This document shows positions 1 through 5,397 of a DNA stretch of 5,397 bases, one piece after another. The stretch's first letter is position 1. Every line of letters starts with the position of its first letter. The translations under genes were made by a program, and so were the position numbers. This stretch comes from JABJMC01 sp964459205 (GTDB lineage Bacteria > Patescibacteriota > Gracilibacteria > UBA1369 > UBA12473), in NCBI GenBank assembly GCA_964459205.1, contig CAYWKJ010000054.1, positions 1-5,397 on the forward strand, read 5' to 3'. The notes beneath the pieces were generated by a model, which was not told where the DNA came from, made no database searches, and saw only the letters and a program-made list of their open reading frames with translations.

Positions 1-4
1 GGAG
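1..4 (+). promoter_or_regulatory. Shine-Dalgarno of the giant gene
   Basis: GGAG lies 8 bases before the ATG at 13, an acceptable Shine-Dalgarno spacing. It supports this start, which matters because the frame has no in-frame stop in the 12 visible upstream bases and could in principle extend left beyond the window. A TAA at 5-7 or a TGA at 9-11, in other frames, could be the end of an upstream gene, but this cannot be tested here. Confidence 0.65.
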
Positions 5-12
5 TAACTGAT

Positions 13-3000
13 ATGGAATTAGTGAGTCAATTGATTGTGGAAACACGTTCTTTTAGAAGCTTTATTGCTGATTTGGACCCAGATACTCCCATGACAGAAC
101 ATGAAGTAAGAGAATTTGAGCGCTGGAAAAAGAAATTTTATGGGCCAGATGGATATTTTCATGATATTAAAACCGCTCGGTTTAAGGGGAATATTAAAAG
201 CTATGATGATGAGCGCTTTAGGTATGATAATTGGACTGCTGGTGATGAGGCAGAGGCAGCCTTAGGTTTTGGTTTTTATACTTTGTTTGGAATGCCAATT
301 GAAATTTTTATTTCTGAGGATGCTCGGGTTCGTGATAAGGCGGCGGCGGTTATGATTTCAGCGACGACAGTGGAAGTTGTTTCTGGAAGACGATTAAAGC
401 CGGCTACGTTTCTTGTTAAACTTCCTTGGCGTGGTTATCGAGGAGGTCTTGGGCGGCTGCGTTATTTTAAAAACAAACGTTTTATTGATGGCACCAGCAG
501 GCTTTTGGTTAAGGCTACTAAGCCGGGAGCTGACGTGGCTAAAATTTTACCTGAAGAAAAGGCGATTGAAGTTGCTAGAAGGTTGTTCCGTATTAAGAAT
601 ATGCGTCATACTACTGGAGTTTCGCGCATGTCATTGGAACAACTTACTCGACTTCAAGAATGGGCGGATAATGTAATTGATGATTTAGCGCGTGTTTATC
701 CGGATATTGCTGATAATGTTTTTGGCTCTGCGTCTGACCGGCTTGCAGCTAGAGCCGCGGCGAGGACAGCGGCGGAGGCGGCTCAGCTTACCGATGCAAC
801 GGCTTTGGCTGCTAGAATTACGGCCGGAGCGGATGAAATAGATGATTTGGCTCGATTATATGTGGCCTCTCGGGGAGGCACGATTGCTTTTGATGATGCA
901 GCCGAGATAATGAGAAGGGCCATTATAACTGGAGATACGGCAACTATTGAACGTATTGCTGGCGAGATTGCGGAAAGTCAACGGATGGCTCGCGCAGTAG
1001 AGGCGGCTGGTAATTTGGTGGATGAAGTTGTGGATATGGAGCAATTAGCAACGCGTATTGCGGGTGCTGGGGCTGATGACATAGATGATTTGGCTAGGCT
1101 TTATTCCGCTGCTACTGGTGGCAGATACACGCCAGCAGAGGCTGCGGCGACTATTAGGGCCGCTGTTGGTGAGGAGCACATCGCGAGAACAGTTGCTTTA
1201 GAAATAACTGAATGTCAGAGAGTGGCTAGAGATATAGTAGCTGCGACTGCCGCTGGAGATGTGGCTAGGGCTGGATTTTTGCGGACAAGATTAAATAACA
1301 CTGTTCAATGGTATCATGGGGCTCGTGAGGCTGGTCGAGAGGCGGCCAGAGCGACTACTTCGGTTTTGGATGCGTTTGAGAATGCGTCTGGTGGTGCGGT
1401 GCGAGGGGTTACTCCTGATGTGGCGATGAAACTTTCAGAACGATTTGGAGCTGAATTGCCAGAAATGATTCGTACCGGTGATGGGATGGATGATGTTTAT
1501 AGGGCTTTTGGTATTGCGGATGACTTAGATAGTCCAAATGCCGCTTTAGTTTCTAAAGTTAGATTAGGTCTTAGGGCACAACGAGCTTTATTTGCTCTTG
1601 GCGTGGTGGCGGATATTTTTGCAATTGGGATGTCTCTTTATCGATTAGAAGATCTCGAGGAAATTATCAAAAATGCCGAAAATCCAGAAATCAAAGCTAT
1701 TTATCGCGAAAAAGTGCTCCGTGAATATGTATATATTGGTTTGTCTGGGACTTCTTTGGTAATAAATGTGACGGCTTTGTCTATGTCGACTTTGGCTTAT
1801 GTGGCTCCAGAGGCCGCGGGTGCTCTGGCAGCAGCATTAGGACTGTCGACTTCTTTAAGTTGGACGGGAGTCGCGATAGCTGTCACCGCCGTGATTATTG
1901 TTGTGGGAGGAGTGTTGTATGTTTGGGATAAGATTGATGAATCTAGAATTGAAACTGCCTATGACACTGATGATTGGAAAATGATGCCAACGCCAGTTCT
2001 TTATAAAAAATGGGCTACACAAGTGGGGATTTCTGACACCGGACTTTTCGTGCTTGGAGTCAAAGGCGAGGCTCGAACTGTTGGGAATCTGTTCGGAGGG
2101 ATGAATCCGCGTGATGCTTTTAATAATGCGGGGGAAAGTGAAGTAATGAAGGTATTAGAGGATCAAAGGATTACTAGACGCGAAGTGATTGAAGCCTTGA
2201 TTGAGCGTGGGTTGAATATTTATAAAAAAATTGGAGAAGCTTCTTCTAATGAACAGGATTTAGCAGCTTATGCGATGCAATATGTTACATCTGTTCTTGG
2301 TGCGAATTTTGAGCCTGGGAGTATGGAGAATGCGCGAGTGGTAATTACTGATTCTCTGACTTATGCTCGTATGATGGTTGGGCGGGAGCAATTGATGGCT
2401 CGAAGAGAATTTTTTGAGAAAGAAAATATTGGTAAGTATTTTGTTGATGGCCCAGCGTTTTTATCAACACAAACTCGTTTAACGGAGGCTCAAGTAGCTG
2501 TTTTGCCGGCGCAGATTTCTGCTACTTATAAGTTGTTAGTGTCAATAACTCCTTTAGTGGATTTGCTCCCTGATGATTCGATTTATTTAGATAATTTTGA
2601 GGTGTTACCTCAAGATGCCACGGTCGCACTTGACAGGGATAAAATTGGAGGCGTAATTGATGTGTTTGAAGCACAAAGCAACCGTTATTTGCGGGAAAGG
2701 CTGGTAGTTGAGCATAAAACTGTATTTGAGAATCTAGAGCAATTAGATCCATATATGGTCCTTGGTAAACTAAATGAGATTCGGATGCTCCAGATGATGA
2801 CTGGAGGAGGCTTGCCTCCTAGATTATTAGAGTTATTGCCGGCTTTAGAAATGTATGTTGATTATTTGGGCCTCTCCCCTACTTTTGAGATGTCCTACCC
2901 TTCCTTGAGTGCGTTGGAGAAATGGGCTACTGACATGATGTCTACTCATGAAGTTCCTTATGAATCCTTAGTTAGAGCGAGGGGTGAATATCTTCGCACT

Positions 3001-4356
3001 GATCGTGAAGTTATGGATCAATATGGAGTGGCAAAAAACAAGTTTATGTACGCTATTTACAGATTAGCTGTAGTGGCTTTTGGCTATGCTGGAAGTGCGG
3101 ATGAGGAGTCGCTTAAGAGATTATTCTCAACAGGTAATGCGAATACTTTTGGTATCTATTGGAATGGTAAACGTTGGGTTGTGCAAGAGGCTGGAATGGA
3201 ATCTGATAATGAGCTTTCTTTTGAGTCGGAGGTAGATTACAACGAGCTATATGACGAATTGATTCATGAATTAACAGTGCATGCCGATGACATATTTGAA
3301 CATACTTCTCAGATTTTCTTTTCTCTAGATCGTAATGCTCGGTCTGAGGAGATTGTTAAATATTATATTGAAATACTGGAAGAGGCTGGAGCAGAATATG
3401 ATGAAGTGTCTATGTCTTCTGGAGATTTCAAATCAGTGGCTACTTCTTATATCATGGATCATTCCAAAGGTGATGCCCATGTTGTTTTACCTGGTAATTT
3501 GATTGCACAAGGAATTGCTTCTGGTGTAGAGAATTTAGGGCAATTTTCTTATCGTTATGAGGATGGTGAGGTTATGGCCTATCGTTTGACTTCTGACGTG
3601 CATGTTGAGGCTCCACATATTTTTTCTAATAAACCACCACAGGTTATTGAAACATTTGACATTATTGATAGCGCTGAGGGTTATCGTCTTAAGATGCAAG
3701 GCATGATTGATGAAGCTGATGAGTTAATTCATGCTAGTGGTAATGAATTTGATATCCCTGAGCCAATTGATGAACGACTTGATGTGGCTCGAGGCGAAAT
3801 TGATTGGTTTGTTAATTCGTTGGGGAGTTTTCCTCCTTCTGAACAGAAGCCACGTTTATTGGATTTTTATGAGGATATGGCTGAATTTAAACGGATTACA
3901 GTGTTAAATATTTTGACTAAGTCAAACGATAAATCAATATCAGATGATGTGGATGGAAAAATGGTGGATGAGGAAATGGAAACAAATCTTCGTTTACATT
4001 CTGATTTTAGAAATTGTGATATGCTCAAAGATCATTGGGAGTCTTTAGACAGAATTATGGATAGAGTGGAGGGTCAAGTGGCTGGGGAAGATTATGAGCA
4101 GTCTTATATGACTTATTTTGCTCAAGCAATGTCGTTAGCATTAGCTATGTCAATTACTCTTAAATTTAATGAGGATGCCGGTGAATATAGGGTGCAGAGT
4201 TGGAAATCCCTTGATATTGATCAGCTTAAGGTGAATTTGCCAAGTATTCTGATGTATGAGGAATGGGTAAAAGAATATAAAGGAGTAGATTTGGGAGGAT
4301 CCTCGGCTGAAGATCGACTTAGTTTTGAACGAGAAGTGGTGAAAGCCTTAGATTAG
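13..4356 (+). CDS. Giant uncharacterised membrane protein (1447 aa)
   Basis: I do not recognise the family. There is no N-terminal signal peptide. Residues 1-240 are mixed and rich in charged and aromatic residues, with a moderately hydrophobic patch at about 82-100. Residues 240-450 are Ala-rich and helical, with a tandem repeat at about 265-344 and 345-416 built round IDDLARLY and E-I-x-E-x-Q-R-x-A-R. Hydrophobic segments lie near 523-543, 572-598, 601-616 and 618-638; the last is a strong membrane helix. Residues 640-1447 are acidic and largely helical, with a short strand-like patch near 1046-1058. Only two cysteines occur (C401, C1335). No Walker A or canonical HExxH motif was seen. The basic stretch SKVRLGLRAQR before the first segment suggests a cytoplasmic N-terminus. 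The C-terminal part would be outside with three membrane helices and inside with four. The start is supported by GGAG; the stop is TAG. That it is a real gene is near certain from length and codon use; a surface or envelope role is only inference. Confidence 0.93.
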   Translation: MELVSQLIVETRSFRSFIADLDPDTPMTEHEVREFERWKKKFYGPDGYFHDIKTARFKGNIKSYDDERFRYDNWTAGDEAEAALGFGFYTLFGMPIEIFISEDARVRDKAAAVMISATTVEVVSGRRLKPATFLVKLPWRGYRGGLGRLRYFKNKRFIDGTSRLLVKATKPGADVAKILPEEKAIEVARRLFRIKNMRHTTGVSRMSLEQLTRLQEWADNVIDDLARVYPDIADNVFGSASDRLAARAAARTAAEAAQLTDATALAARITAGADEIDDLARLYVASRGGTIAFDDAAEIMRRAIITGDTATIERIAGEIAESQRMARAVEAAGNLVDEVVDMEQLATRIAGAGADDIDDLARLYSAATGGRYTPAEAAATIRAAVGEEHIARTVALEITECQRVARDIVAATAAGDVARAGFLRTRLNNTVQWYHGAREAGREAARATTSVLDAFENASGGAVRGVTPDVAMKLSERFGAELPEMIRTGDGMDDVYRAFGIADDLDSPNAALVSKVRLGLRAQRALFALGVVADIFAIGMSLYRLEDLEEIIKNAENPEIKAIYREKVLREYVYIGLSGTSLVINVTALSMSTLAYVAPEAAGALAAALGLSTSLSWTGVAIAVTAVIIVVGGVLYVWDKIDESRIETAYDTDDWKMMPTPVLYKKWATQVGISDTGLFVLGVKGEARTVGNLFGGMNPRDAFNNAGESEVMKVLEDQRITRREVIEALIERGLNIYKKIGEASSNEQDLAAYAMQYVTSVLGANFEPGSMENARVVITDSLTYARMMVGREQLMARREFFEKENIGKYFVDGPAFLSTQTRLTEAQVAVLPAQISATYKLLVSITPLVDLLPDDSIYLDNFEVLPQDATVALDRDKIGGVIDVFEAQSNRYLRERLVVEHKTVFENLEQLDPYMVLGKLNEIRMLQMMTGGGLPPRLLELLPALEMYVDYLGLSPTFEMSYPSLSALEKWATDMMSTHEVPYESLVRARGEYLRTDREVMDQYGVAKNKFMYAIYRLAVVAFGYAGSADEESLKRLFSTGNANTFGIYWNGKRWVVQEAGMESDNELSFESEVDYNELYDELIHELTVHADDIFEHTSQIFFSLDRNARSEEIVKYYIEILEEAGAEYDEVSMSSGDFKSVATSYIMDHSKGDAHVVLPGNLIAQGIASGVENLGQFSYRYEDGEVMAYRLTSDVHVEAPHIFSNKPPQVIETFDIIDSAEGYRLKMQGMIDEADELIHASGNEFDIPEPIDERLDVARGEIDWFVNSLGSFPPSEQKPRLLDFYEDMAEFKRITVLNILTKSNDKSISDDVDGKMVDEEMETNLRLHSDFRNCDMLKDHWESLDRIMDRVEGQVAGEDYEQSYMTYFAQAMSLALAMSITLKFNEDAGEYRVQSWKSLDIDQLKVNLPSILMYEEWVKEYKGVDLGGSSAEDRLSFEREVVKALD
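805..1260 (+). repeat. Tandem protein repeat inside the giant gene (2 units, about 80 and 72 aa)
   Basis: Unit 1 (residues 265-344) and unit 2 (345-416) align colinearly. LAARITAGADEIDDLARLY matches LATRIAGAGADDIDDLARLY with a one-residue insertion, the GG pair at 288-289 matches 369-370, and EIAESQRMAR (318-327) matches EITECQRVAR (397-406). The IDDLAR motifs are 81 residues apart. A third, partial echo, VIDDLARVY, lies at 221-229, so a degenerate earlier unit is possible. The DNA is also alike around the motif (both carry ATAGATGATTTGGCT) but has diverged elsewhere, so this is an old duplication rather than a recent slippage array. The units look like helical pairs; their binding partner is unknown. 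Confidence 0.8.
1579..1926 (+). other. Segment encoding the transmembrane cluster of the giant protein
   Basis: This covers residues 523-638. Hydrophobic stretches read QRALFALGVVADIFAIGMSL (523-542), a long one at 572-598 starting YVYIGLSGTSLV, an Ala/Leu-rich one at 601-616, and TGVAIAVTAVIIVVGGVLYVW cut short here as 618-638. A charged loop (about 544-571) separates the first two. It is read by eye, so three versus four crossings is unresolved, and the side of the membrane on which the large C-terminal part lies depends on that count. Confidence 0.7.
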
Positions 4357-4367
4357 TCTGTTATAAT
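4339..4367 (+). promoter_or_regulatory. Extended -10 promoter giving a probable leaderless transcript
   Basis: A perfect consensus -10 (TATAAT, 4362-4367) is preceded directly by TGT (4359-4361), the extended -10 element. GTGAAA at 4339-4344, 17 bases upstream, matches the -35 consensus TTGACA at 4 of 6 positions. The gap between the -10 and the ATG at 4374 is only 6 bases, so RNA polymerase would be expected to start at or within a base or two of the A of the start codon. No Shine-Dalgarno lies in that gap, which fits a leaderless mRNA. The -35 lies in the last codons of the giant gene and the extended -10 begins just after its TAG. Confidence 0.65.
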
Positions 4368-4373
4368 TGGTTC

Positions 4374-4763
4374 ATGAATTCTTTTCAATCGGATAATATA
4401 GAATCTAAAGAAACCCGCCATTTTGATGAAACTGATAGTTGGGGCGAGAGATGGGATGATTTTGAGGAAATGTTTGAGGATTTTGACCCTGCTCCGATCG
4501 GAATGGAAGGAGTCTGGATGGAAAGTGATATGCGTCAAAGGGCATTAGAGTTAATACGAAAGCGCTTGGAAGAAGGTGATGACAAGTCCCCTTTTGGCGA
4601 TGATGAAGCGCTTATTAAGGGTCTTAAGTCTTCGCTAGGTTATTTTTCTTTTGTGCAATTAGAAGAATTACAACGCCTAGTGGATCATATAGGTGAAGGC
4701 CTAGCTGAAGAGCGTCAGCAACAAAGATTTGAAAAATCCTCTAAAACTGAACAACGTGACTAA
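4374..4763 (+). CDS. Acidic small hypothetical protein (129 aa)
   Basis: No family is recognised. The first 48 residues are polar and probably disordered, apart from a strongly acidic, aromatic stretch (residues 23-38, WGERWDDFEEMFEDFD) in which W23, W27, F30, F34 and F37 repeat at heptad-like 4-3-4-3 spacing. This would form one greasy face of an amphipathic helix. Residues 51-68 and 77-120 look helical and charged, and the C-terminus is Gln/Glu/Lys-rich. There is no signal peptide or membrane segment, so it is probably cytoplasmic. The gene begins 17 bases after the giant gene and has its own extended -10 promoter abutting the ATG. Its end overlaps the next gene. A second start at 4518 (M49) has a far better ribosome binding site, so the true N-terminus is uncertain and both forms may be made. 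Confidence 0.8.
   Translation: MNSFQSDNIESKETRHFDETDSWGERWDDFEEMFEDFDPAPIGMEGVWMESDMRQRALELIRKRLEEGDDKSPFGDDEALIKGLKSSLGYFSFVQLEELQRLVDHIGEGLAEERQQQRFEKSSKTEQRD
4507..4520 (+). promoter_or_regulatory. Internal Shine-Dalgarno and ATG for a shorter form
   Basis: AAGGAG (4507-4512) lies 5 bases before an in-frame ATG (4518-4520), which is codon 49 of the 129-codon gene. This is the best Shine-Dalgarno match seen in the window. Starting here yields an 81-residue protein of only the helical part, without the acidic aromatic N-terminus. The full-length ATG has no Shine-Dalgarno, so this site could be the main start, a second start, or a chance match within codons for Glu-Gly-Val. Confidence 0.45.
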
Positions 4764-5046
4764 AGAAGAACGACAAAAAGTATTGGATTCATTTGATCAT
4801 CTCCTTATAAAATTTTATGCGATTGTGGGGCGATATTCGAGTAAGCATCCCGAAAAAAAAGAGGTTGAGGGGTTGATTACTGTGGCTTGGACTTCGATAC
4901 AAGCTTGCGGAAAACAGGTAACTCAGGCTGTAAAAGAAGGTAAGTCACTTACTGAGGTTAAGCTTATTATTTTTCGGTTTGAACAACAATTGGATGCTTT
5001 GGATCCATTGCATGCTTTTGTGCCAGGTGAAAAGCTCAGTGATTAA
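4756..5046 (+). CDS. Small helical hypothetical protein (96 aa, GTG start)
   Basis: I do not recognise the family. From the GTG the protein begins (M)TKEERQKVLDSF and looks like a bundle of about three helices (roughly residues 2-27, 35-60 and 64-82), followed by a short tail ending VPGEKLSD. It has one cysteine (C51), and no signal peptide or convincing membrane helix. The GTG overlaps the end of the preceding gene by 8 bases (GTGACTAA), which suits translational coupling. Neither it nor the alternative TTG at 4729 (9 codons longer, 35-base overlap) has a clear Shine-Dalgarno. GTG is preferred because TKEERQKVL reads as a natural N-terminus and the overlap is shorter. It probably shares a transcript with the preceding gene. 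Its stop shares TTAA with the convergent gene's stop. Confidence 0.8.
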   Translation: MTKEERQKVLDSFDHLLIKFYAIVGRYSSKHPEKKEVEGLITVAWTSIQACGKQVTQAVKEGKSLTEVKLIIFRFEQQLDALDPLHAFVPGEKLSD

Positions 5047-5053
5047 GCCTTTT
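5030..5053. terminator. Weak candidate bidirectional terminator hairpin
   Basis: AAAAGCT (5030-5036) can pair with AGCCTTTT (5046-5053) around a 9-base loop. The plus-strand RNA needs one bulged C. The minus-strand RNA can pair continuously with one G-U wobble. Each RNA ends with four or five U, but these lie within the stem, and only three pairs can be G-C or similar core pairs. Its place at the meeting point of two convergent gene sets, with both stop codons in or beside the loop, is what makes it worth listing. Confidence 0.25.
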
Positions 5054-5258
5054 TGGCGCGTCTTTCCAAGACTTTAATTGCTAGATCAGTCATTGTGCCA
5101 GCTTGTTTGCTGAGGATTTCGATGAGTTTGTCTAGCTGAGATTCGTTCATTTCTTTAACCATTTTGACCCACATGAATTTTTCGCGGCGTGGCATGGGCA
5201 CAAAACTTAGAAGAGCGAATAAACGGTTTAATTTTTCGGCAGGAAGTTCGTGAATCAT
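5043..5258 (-). CDS. Small helical hypothetical protein (71 aa)
   Basis: The family is not recognised. It is a short, helical, soluble-looking protein with helices at about 5-19, 22-37 and 39-69 and a basic C-terminus (ERRAKKA). AEKLNRLFALL (7-17) and SQLDKLIEIL (40-49) echo each other 33 residues apart, suggesting a duplicated helix motif. The ATG at 5258 is fixed as the first usable start because an in-frame TAA, the stop of the upstream gene, lies only four codons before it. No Shine-Dalgarno precedes it, so translation probably relies on coupling to that upstream gene, 12 bases away. The gene converges on the plus-strand genes and overlaps the last one by 4 bases. Confidence 0.82.
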   Translation of the reverse strand: MIHELPAEKLNRLFALLSFVPMPRREKFMWVKMVKEMNESQLDKLIEILSKQAGTMTDLAIKVLERRAKKA

Positions 5259-5270
5259 TGTAAAATAGGG

Positions 5271-5397
5271 TTAGTTAGCAACATAAGGTTTTCCGGTAGC
5301 AGCCTTAAAGACAACATACCATTGGAGCATTTCGCGGATTTTTTCAAGTGGCATTTCTGGGTCATCCTCCATTGCTTGAGCAATTTCGGGAGCAACC
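5271..5397 (-). CDS. C-terminal end of a hypothetical gene (partial)
   Basis: The minus strand is open from the right edge to a TAA at 5271-5273, giving 41 complete C-terminal codons. The peptide starts VAPEIAQAMEDDPEMPLEKI and ends with a hydrophobic stretch, MLQWYVVFKAATGKPYVAN. The codons are ordinary and the frame ends 12 bases before the downstream start, which is typical operon spacing. The fragment is too short to assign a family. The start and most of the gene lie beyond the window. An internal ATG at codon 9 of the visible part means a very short gene cannot be fully excluded, but no Shine-Dalgarno supports it. Confidence 0.7.
   Translation of the reverse strand, partial: VAPEIAQAMEDDPEMPLEKIREMLQWYVVFKAATGKPYVAN

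Noticed and set aside
413..676. Plus-strand 87-codon open frame
   Set aside because: It lies wholly inside the giant gene in another frame, and its product (rich in Leu, Val and Cys) looks like an out-of-frame reading. No ribosome binding site was evident.
856..1044. Minus-strand 62-codon open frame
   Set aside because: It is antisense to the repeat region of the giant gene and its composition (many His, Ser, Asn) is typical of a shadow frame.
2522..2752. Minus-strand 76-codon open frame
   Set aside because: It is antisense to the giant gene, with unnatural composition and no start signal.
664..2932. Recurring L-x-x-W-A-like motif in the giant protein (QEWAD at 215-219, KKWAT at 665-669, EKWAT at 969-973)
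   Set aside because: The shared stretch is too short and the flanks do not align, so I treat it as chance rather than a repeat family.
13..4356. Possible alternative code with UGA as glycine (Gracilibacteria/Absconditabacteria)
   Set aside because: The 1447-codon frame has no in-frame TGA and encodes its glycines with GGN codons; all genes read normally with the standard bacterial code.
4353..4538. Minus-strand 61-codon open frame across the 4357-4373 gap
   Set aside because: It is antisense to the 129-residue gene, whose codons are ordinary, and has no ribosome binding site or neighbour in support.
5047..5057. GCC-TTTTT-GGC inverted repeat just after the plus-strand stop
   Set aside because: Only a three-pair stem with no following T-run, so it is not a credible terminator by itself.

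Overview
The window is a compact, protein-coding stretch with low to moderate GC and almost no intergenic DNA. It holds one very long plus-strand gene (1447 codons), two short plus-strand genes behind it, and two short minus-strand genes converging on them from the right edge; the outermost is cut by the window end. I recognise no RNA gene, CRISPR array, insertion sequence or attachment site. All visible stops are TAA or TAG. The long frame contains no in-frame TGA while using many ordinary GGN glycine codons, so a code reading UGA as glycine is not in use.

No marker gene fixes the taxonomy. A giant membrane protein of no recognised family, tiny hypothetical neighbours, tight packing, and both Shine-Dalgarno and apparently leaderless starts would suit a member of the Candidate Phyla Radiation (Patescibacteria). 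This is an inference from style, not a demonstrated assignment.

Layout: 1-12 carries a Shine-Dalgarno (GGAG) for the giant gene. 13-4356 encodes a protein with a soluble N-terminal part, an Ala-rich helical region with a tandem repeat of about 80 residues (265-416), a cluster of hydrophobic segments (523-638) and an acidic, mostly helical C-terminal part of about 800 residues. At 4357-4373 a consensus extended -10 promoter sits so close to the next ATG that transcription should begin at or beside it. 4374-4763 encodes a 129-residue protein with an acidic/aromatic N-terminus, and a good internal Shine-Dalgarno could also start an 81-residue form. 4756-5046 encodes a 96-residue helical protein overlapping it by 8 bases. 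On the minus strand, 5271-5397 is the end of a gene followed after 12 bases by a 71-residue gene (5043-5258). The two convergent gene sets share the palindrome TTAA for their stop codons, inside a weak hairpin.

How the genes work together is unknown. The plus-strand order suggests a membrane protein followed by two small soluble helical proteins that could be partners or regulators. The promoter between them suggests the small pair can also be made independently.
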